From positions 2,388,654 through 2,452,653 of the forward strand of contig JH720294.1 of the NCBI GenBank assembly GCA_000231825.2: a stretch of 64,000 nucleotides of DNA, written 5' to 3'. This stretch comes from Tetrahymena elliotti 4EA (taxonomy: Eukaryota; Ciliophora; Oligohymenophorea; Hymenostomatida; Tetrahymenidae). The first letter of the stretch is position 1, and each line of letters starts with the position of its first letter. Both the position numbers and the translations under genes were made by a program. Of the stretch, positions 38,293-52,800 are shown piece by piece. The notes beneath the pieces were generated by a model, which worked only from the letters and a program-made list of their open reading frames with translations, was not told the DNA's origin and did not search any database.

Positions 38293-40195
38293 ATTTATAT
38301 TTATTTATATCTGTTTGTATGTTAATCCGTTTCGAAATCTTTATATAAAATAAGAAAATTTTTTGCTTTATTTAATTCTTTGTCTTTTGTTTGTTTATTT
38401 ATTTGTATGTTATATGGATAGATTGATTAGATTAATTCTTCTCTCCTTTGTTTCTTTATTTATTTATCTATTTATTTTCACAAATAAATAATTGAAATGT
38501 ATATCAAATGCTTTATCACCAAATTATATGATTGATTGCATTCATATTTTATAATCAATTTATTGAAAGTACATACTAAATAAATATTTTCAATTAAAAA
38601 TAAAAGTTTCTTGCTAAAATCATTGCAACTTGAAAATAAAAAGATATAAAAAAAATTGAAATTCATCAAATTAACATAATCATTTTTATTTATTTTTTTG
38701 GATTTGCTTGATTTTCACATTAATTTTCAAACAATTAAATTATTTAAAAGCAACCAACTATTTTATTAATTTTTTTGAAATAATATCTCAAAATTTCAAA
38801 TTTTAAAGCTTATCATTTTTAATCAATCAAAAGTAGCTTCCTTAATTACAATTTTATTTTTAAATTTATTTAAAAAAATATATTTTAATAAACTTATTTT
38901 ATTTAAATATCTTATTATTTAACAAAATATTATCCAAAAACTCTGATTTTCTTTAGTATTTTTGTGTGAAAAAATACTTTACATTTCTTTTCATGTTATT
39001 TAGTATTTCTGATCATTCTCTCTTACCATTTGTAAATACAACTAAAAATATCTCAAGAAGAAGGCATACATTGATGATTTTCAAGGATCTAGTGGTAGTA
39101 ATATTATTTGAGGCTAGTTATTAAAATATTATGATAAACCTTATAACTACTTTAGAAAATTCAAATTTCAAATACTTCAAACATTTTCATATATCTAGAA
39201 ACCTTCCTAATGAAAGCATAACAATTATGCTATAAAAATGTATTTTTAACTCCTATTTTAGTACAATTATCTGAGGCCTTTATTTAATGCTTTAGCAAAT
39301 AGTCAATAGATTTTTGTATTTTTTAGTCAAATTTTGATCATTGTAGCTTAAAAAAATTGAAATAAGTAAATACTATTTGTAATTTTTATTTGAATTATTT
39401 AATTATTGAAATTTGTGTAAACGCTTCAAATAAAAATATTTAGCAAAGAATTTTAAGCTAAAATTATCAATAGTATTTAGAATTATTAATTTTAAATTTT
39501 GGGACAGTTAATATCTTTTGAGGAATTGGCAAATTGAATAAGTAAGTACAAAATGTATTTTCATTTTGATTTAAATGAAAAGTGAATCAATTTTAGAATT
39601 TAAATAATCAGTAGTGATGTGTTATTAATTTAATCTGTCATAAGCAATTGTCATAAAATTAAAATAACTCGATTCAACCAATTAAATTTTTAAAAGATCT
39701 AATTTCTAAAGAATTATATTTTAGGTTAAAGGTATTTGAGTAACTTAGAAAATCTTATGCATTCCATCCAATATTGATATTTTCATGCAATTTCAGGTAT
39801 TTATAATTATAAGAATATCAATTATACCGTAAAATCAATAAAAGTATAACAACCTTCAACATATAAAATATCTTTTTACTTAGTGGAAAGAAAAAAACTT
39901 GTATTAGAAGGAAGGAGAAGTCAGTTTTGATTTTTTAAACAATTTTAAGAAAAATTTATTAACAAAACACTCTTTAATAAGATTTAAAGGTGGATATAAT
40001 TAAAAAAAATGTGAGCAAAATTTACAAATTGATTATAAAAGCTTAACTTTATTTCTTGTTTGCAATATATTTATATTTTGCAGACAATTAAATTAAATAA
40101 TATCTTTATTGCAAAATTAAATTAATCACCAAATTTAAGTTTTAAGAAAAAAAAAATTTCAACTTTAGCATTTAATTTTAGGAAATAGTTTGAAA
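38293..40195. other. Divergent intergenic region
   Basis: 1.9 kb between the divergent radial spoke and transporter genes, containing both promoters. Extremely AT-rich, with no gene, RNA or repeat that I can support. Confidence 0.55.
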
Positions 40196-41623
40196 ATGGA
40201 AGTTAAACCAGATGTCTTCACACCCCTCACAGAGGAGGAAAAGCGTCCCATGTACAAGTCTACTTTTACAGCATACACCAAACCTACTTTTTTTAGAGAT
40301 AAATCTATGGGTGATTTGGCAGAAGATGACTTAGAATAGTCTTCTCCAGAAGCAAAAAAAGTTAAATTGTCTCAAGAAGAAAAACGCAAATAAGAAATAT
40401 TAAGAAAAAGACAAACAGATGGTTACTTTCAAGGATAAAAGGTGAAAAAGGAAAAGAAAAAGAAGCACATTTTTGCTCGTAAGGCTACTTATTTGCCTAA
40501 AGCAGATAAGATACGTATTTCTACAATGGTAGTAGAAGAGTATAGATAATATCCTACTAATTACAGAGATTTAGGATATGGCTGCATTATTAATTTTATA
40601 TGCTATATTTGCAACTTGTACATGAATGGATTCAGTAAATTAATGAAATATTGTGGAGATATTTGTGGTAAATTAGAAGATAAATACACATCAGCAAATG
40701 TAGGATATGGTATGATGATTCTCTCAAACACATTATATTTAGTTCCTACTTTATTCATTAAATGTAATCCTCATATTGATTTTTCTTTAGCCGTTATGTC
40801 TAGAGGTATATTATCTATCATCTTTATTTCTCAAATGGCACATGTAAAGAGGCAGGAATTGACTGATTTCCCTAATTCTGATATCAAATTGCTTGTTTAT
40901 AGAGCATTTTTGACTGCTATTTCTTAACTCTACTTCTTCTTCGCTTTAGGCAAGTTGCCTCTATCAATTAATATGGTTATTTCTAACACAGGACCTATCT
41001 TTGTCTTTATCATGTCAGTCTTTTTCTTTAATGGTTAAATGCATTCTAAAGACGTTATTGGTATTTTGATTGCTATTTGTGGTGTATTTTGTGTTGTAAA
41101 CCCCAAGCAAGTAGAAAGTTTATTTGGTTTTGGAAATGAACCACAAGTAGATGATCCCTCAAAGGAAACTAAAAAGGAATTCCACTATGCTGAAGGACCA
41201 GAAAGACTTCTTTACATTTGTATATTCCTTGTAATTTATGTAGGTTGGGCATATGGTATTTTAATCGTTAAGTAATTGAAAAAGGCCAATACTTTTGCTA
41301 TGAACTTCTTTGTCTCTATTGCATTCTTTTTAGTTGGTGCTTTTACTGTCTTATTTAGGCCCTCTACTATATTTGATATAGGTTTCTGGGATGTAATGGC
41401 TTTAATTTTTATCGTCGGCTTATTTTCATTTGGATCTTAATACACATTTATCACTTCTACATTTTTAAATCACAACCATGGTCCCTTAACAATGCTAGGC
41501 TATTTATCTGTAGTTAAATCTTATATTATTTAAGTTATCTTTTTTAATGAAGTTCCATCAATTACTGAAATAGCAGGTTCAGTATTGGTGCTCCTAGGTG
41601 TTGCAAAAATTGTCATTAACTGA
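40196..41623 (+). CDS. Drug/metabolite-type transporter (EamA-like), copy 1
   Basis: 475 aa, intronless, ATG at 40196 and UGA at 41621-41623. The first 135 residues or so are hydrophilic and cytosolic, including a Lys-rich patch around QKVKKEKKKKKH. About ten membrane helices follow in two five-helix halves, the layout of the DMT superfamily (EamA, SLC35G-like). Typical family stretches are NTGPIFVFIMSV at the end of the first half and GLFSFGSQYTFITSTF, NHGPLTML and FFNEVPSITEIAGSVLVLLG in the second. These carriers move nucleotide sugars, triose phosphates, amines or other metabolites across cell or organelle membranes. The substrate cannot be read from sequence. A paralogue lies at 53475-54938 with the same design and also no introns. 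Confidence 0.87.
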
Positions 41624-42684
41624 TATACTATTGAGTTGCATTAAAAATGCATAAAAATTATTTTTAACCGTATTAATTTATTTTAAATTTATATTTTAAT
41701 TAGCAATACTTTGTTTTTAGATTGATAGAATTCTTTAAAAGCAAAGAATTCAAATAAATTTTAATTTAAAAAACATAAATGTTTTAATCATTAAAAACAA
41801 ATTAGAATTAATAAATTACAAATCAATAATTTAAATTTAAACACTTCTACCAAGAATATTTATTTTAGTCTAAAAAAACTTTATTGTAATTTCTTAATCT
41901 CAAAAAATAAAAATTTTATAGAAAAATTAAACAAATTTACAACTAATTTTTTAAACTAAAAAATATTTTATCGCTATACTGTAGATTCTCAATATTTAAC
42001 ACAATGGGTCAGTTAACAATAGTAATATATAAATCACAATGCAGATTAAATAGTTTTTAAAATAAATTTTTTAAGATTTTTAAAAGAAAAATACTATTAA
42101 TCTTAAGCATTTAATTATATAGGATTTAGTTAGTGACAAAGAATATAAATTTTGCAATCTAAATTAATTTTGACAAAGATAATTAAATAAATTAATTAAA
42201 ATAATTTTATTTATATCTTACACTTTTAAGAATAATTTAATGAAGGAGTTAATTGAAGTTTGAAGTAGAAGTAAAGATTAAATCTTTTGTTTTAGATAAT
42301 CTTTAAGGATAGTAGAATCTTTCTTTCATTTTTTATTTTGAATGAGAAAAGGAAAATAGATTAAAATGATAATCAATTTAGCATTTCTGATGGATAAGAA
42401 ATTATTGTGTTTTCTATTTTATTTTGGAGGTGCTTACTTTTAATAAGAATTAGTATCTACGTTTAGTAGGTATGTAGGTAGGTATAGTTAATTAATAAAT
42501 TTTTATATGGGAATAGAATGTATGCTTATTATTTTGATTTTAAAGAGGCATATAATTTGTATTACTTTATATGTAAGATAAATATCTTTGAATAAATAAA
42601 ATATAAATTCGCATAAATAATTAAAGATAAGGTTTAACCAAAAGTAATTTGCAAATATAATTTTGATAAGGAAGATTTCTACAA
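41624..42684. other. Intergenic
   Basis: About 1.06 kb. It contains a short G-rich run of GTAG/GTAT words near 42466-42486, but no gene that I can support. Promoter region of the lyase gene. Confidence 0.55.
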
Positions 42685-44817
<2,133 letters not shown>

Positions 44818-45216
44818 GTTTTAAATTTGTTTTTTTCAGTAAAAAACAAAGTTTATTTGAAATGATAATTAATTATTTAAATTAATATATTTATTTTTTT
44901 ATTTTTTGTATTATTTTTATTATTTTTTATCAAAATAAATATTTATTACACTACTCAATTCTTAAATTTTAGATTTTCAATGTAAAAAATATTTTTCTTC
45001 AATGTAATTTAGAAATAAACTAATTTATCAAAGAAAATCAAAAAAATTGAATTAATTTTTTTTGTTCAATTACTAGTTTAAATAAACAAATTTAAAAAAA
45101 TTTATCAGATATTTCCTAAAAGAAGTTTTATACTAAAACCCAAATCAGTCAGGATTCATAAACTAAAGTTTATTTTTATTTGAAAACCCATAATTAATTT
45201 AGAAAAGTATTTTTAC
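44818..45216. other. Spacer after adenylosuccinate lyase
   Basis: AT-rich. It may contain the last exon and 3' end of the minus-strand leucine-rich-repeat gene, which I could not place. Confidence 0.4.
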
Positions 45217-47354
45217 CATAAGTAAGACTCAAGATTAGAGCAGTTTGCTAAGCTAGATCCTAATAACTATGTACCGATTTCACAAATTTTGCAAGACCTT
45301 TTATAATAAGTGCAAAAATTAATATCAAAAAAAAATTAGAAGAATAAAAAATGATAAAAATTTCAAAACAAAAAATGAAAATGTATAAACTAGATGGATA
45401 TCAATTAAACCTAAATTATTCAGTTAGTTGCTCATAAACTTAATTATTTATTGATTAAAAAATGTATAATTAAATTAGAAATTCTAATTTTACAAGAAGT
45501 TAATATTTAAACTTTAGAATTTAGAACATTTTGATAACATAGATCCTAATCTATATGTGCCTGTTTCACTAATTCTGTTATAGCTTTTAAACAATCATTT
45601 TATTATTAATTGATTATAGAACTTTTTAAAGAATTAGAAAGATAGAAGTTAGAAATAATTTTGGAGACAATTAACAAAATTTAATGAGCAAAAACATTAA
45701 GTATTTTCAAATAGTATTAATTAATGTAATAAACCCCTTTTTTATTGAAAAATTCAGAATAAGATAATATTGAAACAATATTTTTACCTGAGATCAAGAT
45801 TCAATTTTTAGAGATTAGAGCATTTTGCTATTTTAAAAGTTTATAAAAATAAATATTTAAAGACAAGAAATAAATAAAAATTTGAATAATTTTTGAAAAC
45901 AACTTTTAAAAATGTATGAGTCAAAAATCAGCTAAAACTTATTTATTAAAATATGATTAAATAGTATTAAAAAAATTCTTTTTACTAGAGAATAAAACTC
46001 AAAGTTTAGATTTAAAAGCATTTTGATTAGCCACATCCTAATCCGTTTACAATTTCATCATTATTACTTGCTTGACCTTTTAAAAAAATGGTAAAAAATA
46101 AATATTTAAAAAATGATTCGAATATTTATTGAAAACAATAAAATAAGTAAATATTTATGGTAAAAATATCAATGAAACCCAAATCAAATCAGTAACTCAT
46201 TAAAAAATTAATTTGCTTAAAATTTTTAATTAACATTGAAACACTAACTATTGTTACTGAATTTCGAGACTGAAAGTTAAGAGCTTAGAACACTATGATA
46301 AGCCAGAGCTAATCCCTCTGAACCCATATGGCAAAATCTTATTAAAGCTTTTTAAAAAATCAATTAAAAATATTCATATTAATTTGAAAAAGATAAATAC
46401 AAATGAATTAATGAATCAAATATCAACTATTTTACCTGAGATCAAGAATCAAAGTTTAGAGATTTTGAGTATTTTGCTAACTCTGATCCTAATCTTATTA
46501 CTCCCATTTATCCAATATTACAGAACCTTTTTAAAAAATTAAAATATTTAAATAAGAAATATTGAAAGAATGAGAAAATGATAAGAATGTCAATTAAATA
46601 GGATGTAAACAAATAAAAATGAATCAGCCAAATATCAATTAGACCCAAATTAGTCAGTTAGACTCTCATAAATTAAAATCTTTGCTTATTAAAAAATTCA
46701 TAAATTTACATAAAATTTAAAGTTAAATTTTAGAGATTAAAGCATTTTGCTTACTCAGATCCTAATCCTTACACACCCATTTCATTAATCTAATTACAGC
46801 TTTTAAAAAATGAAATAAAGATTTAATATAAAAATATTTAAAAAATAAAAAAAGAAATTAAACATGAAAAAAGAGAATAAAATTAATGTGTAAAATATCA
46901 AATCAAAAAATTTTTGTCTGTAGCTCATAAATTAGAGTTTTTATTTAGTACCTTAGGTTAAGACTCAAAGTTTAGAGATTAAAACATTTTGCTAAACAAA
47001 CTCCTAAACTTTATGAGCCAATTTCGCCTATTTTATTTTTGCTTTTTTAGTTAGTATCATAAAAATAAATATTGAAAAAATACTATTTAAAGTATTAGAA
47101 AAAGATAAAATATGTATATAATTAATTGAAGAAAAAAGGTATAATAATTAAACGTCAAAATATTAAATAAACTCAAATCAATCAATTATAATTGCTCATA
47201 AAACAAAATTTTTTATTATTCATTAAAAAATATTTAAATAACATCTAAAGATTAATTATTTTACCTGAGATTAAGAGTCAAAGTCTAGAGATTAGAGCAT
47301 TTCGCTAAGCTAGATCCTAATTCTTATGATCCAATTTCAACTATTTTATTTTTG
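45217..47354 (-). CDS. Leucine-rich-repeat gene built from tandem one-repeat exons (partial model)
   Basis: On the minus strand nine units follow each other at roughly 200-350-base spacing. The typical unit is a 90-base exon with an AG acceptor and a GTAAA donor, entering and leaving in phase 2. Each encodes one repeat of the ciliate LRR type (NKI-x-E-x-G-x-QGLGSSLAKCSNLQTLTLDL). Exons in order: 47265-47354, 46952-47041, 46710-46799, 46436-46526, 46258-46347, 45986-46066, half unit 45788-45827, 45494-45583 and 45217-45297. The fourth is 91 bases and its shift leads to an in-frame UGA. The sixth keeps frame only with an alternative acceptor. The seventh has lost its 5' half. Introns resemble each other too, so whole exon-intron units were duplicated. 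First and last exons are not assigned. It may be a working gene that skips bad exons, or a decaying one. Confidence 0.7.
45217..47354. repeat. Tandem exon-intron repeat array
   Basis: Nine diverged units of the LRR gene. Both the exon core and parts of the intron (a conserved block around ATGAGAGTCTAACTGACTAA on the minus strand) recur in most units. Copies differ by substitutions concentrated at silent positions of the LRR frame, plus a few indels. Confidence 0.75.
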
Positions 47355-47627
47355 CTTTTTTTAAAAATAGAAAAATTAATATTGAAAAATACTATTTAAA
47401 TTAGAGGAAAAGATAAAAATGTGTTCTAAATTTAAAAAAAATAAAATTTAAAATGTAAAAAAAAATATCAAGTAAATTGACATTAATTTATTTTAATTTC
47501 TAATTTAAACTAAATTAATTTTTCCTAACAGTTCTCTGCAAGCATTAATGAAATACCTTTATAAAAGAAAACTATTTCTAGACCTTTTTATAGTTTATGA
47601 TGTATAAAAATTTTATTTTTAATATGG

Positions 47628-47758
47628 GTCAACTTTCCCTTGTTAGATATTATTTACCTAATGTATTTGAATGACATACCCTCCCATTTATGATTTAATG
47701 ACACATACTTTTAAATTTTATTATACGACACGAATGTTAATTGGTATATTATCGACAC
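47628..47758 (+). repeat. Left terminal inverted repeat
   Basis: Matches the reverse complement of 49569-49686 with scattered mismatches and small gaps. It runs from GTCAACTT to ATCGACAC. Confidence 0.85.
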
Positions 47759-48013
47759 TAGTTCTAAGTAACTTTAAACCACACTTATCTAAACAGCAAT
47801 TAAATGACGCTACTTTATTTCAGTTAAATTTACATGATAAATAATTAAATATGTAATTGCTTCAAAATACATTAATTAAGATCAAGTATTTCTGAGAAGA
47901 TACAGTTATAATTAATTTCAGTGCTAAATAAACTTAATCATAAAATATCAGATGGAGAAAAATAGTTAAACTGAAGAAGATTAAAAGAAAAAAGGAGATA
48001 AGAGGTCAATAAA

Positions 48014-49305
48014 ATGAAAAAGGAAGCAGTATATACTCAAAAAAGAAATGAAGTCTTAATTTAAATTTTCAGCACCATTTTACCACAATCATAACAATCA
48101 TATTTATCAGATAAGATTGAAACTTAGCAATCAGATAAGCAAGCTTCGTCTTAAGAAGATATTCATGAAAAAACAATCAAACTCATTCTTCATACTCAAA
48201 AAGAATTGATCACAAGTTAGTAACTGTTGGAATCAATTAATGCCCTCTTTCACTTAAAAGACAGTCTTAGTTCAGGTAATTACTCAGCTCTCTTTTGTTA
48301 AAAATTCAATCTATTCCTTCCTCTTAAATGTAATAGATGCCAATAAATTATGAAGTTAGGTACATTAAAAGAAAATTTTGAGTAAAACCGATGGCGCTGC
48401 TACTCAAATAAATGTAAAAGGAGAAAAGTAAATTTATATTACTAGCATCCATTATTTTAATCATACGAACTGAGATTATGATTTTTGATTAAGCTCTTTA
48501 TTTAATTGCTACCTTGTTAAGTAGAAACTATAATAATCCAACAATAGTTTAATATTAATGTGAAATAATTAGCAAAGGCTAGAAACATTTGGAAAGAGGT
48601 GGTTATGCACTTCTATTTGTAATAGAACGAAAACATAATGTTTGGTGCTGATTCATCAGTGGTAGAAATAGATGAAGCACACTTCTAGCGTAAATACCAC
48701 AAAGGGAGATTATTGAAAAATACTCAATTGATATTAGGGCTCACTTAGAGACATCAAGGATTTTAAAGATTAGTTCTACTTCCTGTATTGAAAAAACTTC
48801 TTAAACACTCTTACCTTTAATAGATTCGTTTGTCTCTAAGAATTATACCATGATTTGTACAGACTTGTGGAGAGCATATTCTGGATTACATGGACTTGGT
48901 TATCAACACCACACAGTAAATCATAGCAGCAATTTTGTTGAACCTAAATAAGTATAAGATAAATAAGCTGATCAGAGTAAGAATTCTAACTAATAATAAC
49001 CACCTCAAAGAGACTATAAGCTGGTAGAAGGGCATTTGATCCATACTCAAACAATTGAGAATAAATGTATGCACCTTAAGAATAGATTGAGATAACTAAA
49101 AGGACAGAGAAACAATTACTTTGGAGATATTTTTTCCTGCTTGTTTTACTTAAGTTATAGAGAGAGAATAGAAGAGAAATCTTTGGAAGCACTTTAAATC
49201 TACTTAAAGTTTAAGCAGTAATAACAAATACGAAACAAACCAGATGAAGAGGCTGATATTTCTGAAGGTAAAAATGATTATGGAGAGAATGATGACGGCA
49301 ACTGA
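48014..49305 (+). pseudogene. Broken DDE transposase (ISXO2-like, IS1595/Merlin superfamily)
   Basis: From ATG at 48014 the frame encodes a Lys/Gln-rich N-terminus and a zinc-ribbon-like segment with two Cys pairs (CNRC and CYSNKC). It then hits UGA at 48479-48481 but stays coherent beyond it. The DDE core follows: first Asp in VEIDE (48671-48673), second Asp in CTDLWRAY (48862-48864), and Glu in HTQTIEN (49057-49059). GLGYQHHTVNHS between the last two is typical of the family. The frame shifts once, near the A-run at 48791-48796, so the two catalytic halves are in different frames. The protein ends in an acidic tail with another UGA at 49303-49305, beyond which the same acidic frame continues to about 49440. 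The copy cannot make an intact enzyme by normal decoding. An earlier ATG at 47953 opens a short frame that ends before 48014. Confidence 0.8.
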
Positions 49306-49568
49306 GAAGATGATGAGGATGCACTGAATAATGATGGAAACTTTAAACTTGGAGACGATAGTACGTAAGAATAAGATGAAAACGATGAAGAATCAGAATT
49401 AGTTACTTAATTTCAAAAATTAAATCTCGAAATGTTGTTAAAAAGAAAAATCTATTATGATTAAATTTAAACTGTATACATTTTTATAGATATTATTTAT
49501 TTATTAAAAACAATTACCCTAATTCGACACCAATTTAATATTTCCTTATTTCTTTACTAAATTTCGAG

Positions 49569-49686
49569 GTGTCGATAAAATACCAATTAACATTAGTGTC
49601 CTATAATAAATAGTATTTAACAGTATGTGTCATTAAATCATAAATGAGAGGGTATATCATTCAAATACATATAAAGGTAAGTTGAC
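49569..49686 (-). repeat. Right terminal inverted repeat
   Basis: Inverted partner of 47628-47758. It ends with AAGTTGAC and shares the same internal blocks in reverse complement. Confidence 0.85.
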
Positions 49687-49769
49687 TGATAATTCTGAGA
49701 AAAATTTTTTTTATCGTACAAATAGAAAATGTCTAAAAAATTTTTGACAATTTGATGATAAATTTTTAC

Positions 49770-49895
49770 CTAATGGCAAAGGTTTTCATAAACTCATAGA
49801 AGAAAAATAAAAAATTCTTCCAAGAATTATCAACACTACTTTTAATCGACTTTTGTTTAAAAAAAGAAAATTTAGGAAGTTGATATAACTTTTAA
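49770..49895 (-). other. Candidate 5' exon of the LRR gene, across the transposon
   Basis: A 126-base minus-strand segment with an AG acceptor and a GTAAAAATT donor, phase 2 at both ends, as the LRR exons require. It would encode protein-like sequence (for example SVDNSWKNFLFFFYEFMKTF). Splicing to 47354 would keep phase and place the whole transposon in an intron of about 2.4 kb. A further coding-like stretch lies near 49930-49985. This is inference only, and no start codon could be tied to it with confidence. Confidence 0.35.
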
Positions 49896-52800
49896 CTATA
49901 AGTAGGTATCAAAAAAAATAAATATGAAAACCTTTAAACGAGAAGAGAATGTATTCAACTCATTTGAAGGAGTCTCAAGGAAAACTATAAAATGTTATTT
50001 TGATTATTTAATTAAAAAAAAATTTATCAATAAAATAAGTTAAAAAAGGGATAAAAAATAATCTATTATTTATTATTAATTAGAAGAAATAATCATCTGA
50101 ATTAAGGTAGCTTTTAAAACAATTACATGTTAAAGATATTTAATATTTTAAATTTATTAATTTTAAAGTTGAATATTATTAGATGCTTATTATATTATGA
50201 ATTATTTTAAGATGAATGAAGTTAAATTTTATATGATTTAAAAATGAAACATATTTAACTGGACATTAATTTATTTATGTATTTATTTCATTCAGATTTA
50301 TGTAATAAATGTTTAGCAAATAATTAGATCAGTTAATTTTTCAGGCTTACAAAAAAAGCGGGGTACGGACGTATATTAATTAAATCATATATAGACTTTA
50401 AAGGTAAAATTTATTTTGCTTGTATTTATTTAATAATATTGATATTTCGAAAAGTTGATTTAAAAATACCTTCTATTTCAAAATTTATTTAAAGTAGAAG
50501 ATTACGTTATTTTACAAATAAATGCTCTTTCCATTTCACTTAATTTTATTTTCCTTAAGTAAATAAAAATGAAAGAAAAAGTAGTTTTATAATATCTAAA
50601 AAATACAAATGAGCATTTGGTAGAAGTAATTAAATTAGATCATTTACTTAAAATTAATAAAATTTATAAAAGTTTACATAGTATTATAGATTAAAATATA
50701 AACCAGTCAAATAAGTAGAAATAAGGAAAAATATATACAGCCTAGCTACTGTATATTACTTTGGAGTCAAAGATATCTTTTTGATTCAACGATTTGGGCT
50801 ACATTAAATTATTCACATTTTAACACTCATCAAAGAAATCTTAATTATTTTTTGAAGATTGTTTTTTAGAATTTCCTTTTATTTTCTCTCTGCAAAAAGA
50901 GTATTCTTCAAATTTAAAAAATGTTTACATGATGTAAATAAAATAAGAAAATGTATGGAAAGGTTAAAAGTATATTTTAAATAAATACCAAATTTAATTA
51001 GCATTAGATATAATTTAAGAAAAATCTTTTATTGGTAGGGAATAAATAAATTTGAATTTAGAAAAGTTAAAATTTATGTATGGATGGAAATCTGAATGTG
51101 TAAATATAAAATTCAATAATGAAAAGATAATGGATGGAGGGATTCACAACTTTGGCTATTTTATCATGCGTCAAGAAATAAATTAATTTTGTTTTATTGA
51201 TTAAATATAAGTATTGATTAGTCTTAAGATTTATTTATGTTGACTTATTATTAATAATATGTAATATGTATGATGACTATATTTAATTAACAAAAACTCA
51301 ATTCTTTTACAAAACAATCCTTGGTATTTAAATAAGCACTAGGATGAATAAATATCCTTGAACATACAATATTCCTCAAAGCATTAAACATTTTCTATTT
51401 TTAATTTCTAATTATCACCAAAAAACTAAATTCTATTACTGATTTGATTTTTTGGAATGAATCTCAACATTTATAGAAATTTATTTTTTAAAAGATTAAA
51501 TTTACTGATTTAAAATGGACCAACATGAATAGAAATAAATGGTTTTTATTTTAATTAAATTTATACATCATCACATCAATTGGTGACTTGCTTTAGATTT
51601 ACCTATTAAACAATCATTTCGTTAAGCTATAGTGCAGAATATAGTTTTAAATTACACAAACCTGAAAAGAATTATTTGTTTATATTGTTTTGCTCTTTTG
51701 TTTATACAAAATCTGCAAAATAAAGCTTAACTTAAGATCATTAAAATTTTTTTTATTGTTTTTATTCAAAAAAACTTAACAAGTATTTAAATAATTTAAA
51801 AGATATTTAATTTGACAACCATTTATTAGTTTATTGGTGGCGTATAAAATTTTTGAGAATAAAATGCTCATTAAAGATAAAAAGGATTTTTAGGTTTGAG
51901 AAATACATACACAAGTCAATGTTAAAAATCCTTCTATAAAAAAGACGTTTGAATTTAACATCTATGACTTATTCCTCTTTCGTATTATTTTATGTTATGT
52001 CAAGTAAAATAGAGTTATAGAAAAATATGACTCATTTTAATAAACTGCGTTCAAGAGAGATTGATTTATTTACTTTTTTAGACAAAAGGTGTTAATTTAA
52101 TCTAATTATTCGAGGGAAAAAAGTAAATTTTATGATGTATTTGCTTTCGATTTACAAAATTTAATCAAAATTACTTTTCAAAAAAGCCATTCAAAAACAT
52201 CAACTGATAAATTACGATTCTAGATTAATTTTAGTTTAATTGTTTAGCTTTCATTTGAATAAATCAATGTTACAAGCAAGGGGTTAAAGTGTTCAATAAA
52301 TTATTAATGTGCTTTTTTTCTATTTATTTTCTTATAAAATGATATTAAATTTATAAGAAAATATAGTTTTACCTTGAATTTCTGTTTAGGGCCGTGATTT
52401 ATTTTGACTGGTCTTATTTCTATTTTTTATTTTTTTCTAAGAAATTATGAATCAAAGCATGAAAAATAAATTGTATTTATAAAAATCTATTTTTGAAAAT
52501 ACACTTTTTTGTAATTAAATATTGATTTTAATTAACTCTGAAAAAACTTCAATTTATGCATCACTTCAATATAATAATTCTTATATCAATATATTAGCTT
52601 ATTGTAATATTCTCACAAAAGTAGCTTGGAGGTTACAACATAAATATGGATATAGCAAGCAAAGAAAGTAAATTTAAAACTAACATTTTCATATTTAATG
52701 AAACTGACAACAAAAATAAAGAATTGAAATTTTATATTTAAATATAGACTATTTACTTCTTTTAATGAGAATATAAAACCTAAAAAAATAACAAAGAAAA

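Larger units (their letters stand above)
47628..49686. mobile_element. IS1595/Merlin-type DNA transposon with long terminal inverted repeats
   Basis: A 2.06 kb unit bounded by imperfect inverted repeats of about 120-130 bp (47628-47758 and 49569-49686). The ends both begin GTCAACTT and share blocks such as TGTATTTGAATGA, CATTTATGATTTAATGACAC and AATGTTAATTGGTAT. Between them is a single transposase-like reading frame, now broken. No target-site duplication is visible in the immediate flanks. The element lies just upstream of the first visible LRR exon and may sit inside an intron of that gene. Most ciliates remove transposons when they build the macronucleus, so a copy here is notable if this is macronuclear DNA. 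Confidence 0.8.

Noticed and set aside
45217..47354. Plus-strand reading of the repeat array (LEHFAKLDPN-like peptide)
   Set aside because: It gives a conserved-looking peptide, but no donor sites follow the units. The minus strand has proper acceptors and donors and a recognisable LRR in every unit.
45217..47354. Tandem repeats as a CRISPR array or satellite
   Set aside because: Units are long and diverged, with coding-type substitution patterns and splice signals, in a eukaryotic nuclear genome.
47600..49720. Target-site duplication flanking the transposon
   Set aside because: No matching 8-9 bp direct repeat is visible next to the inverted-repeat ends as I set them.
50340..50380. G-rich patch as a tRNA gene
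   Set aside because: No cloverleaf arms and no T-loop GTTCRA motif around it. I found no tRNA gene in the window.
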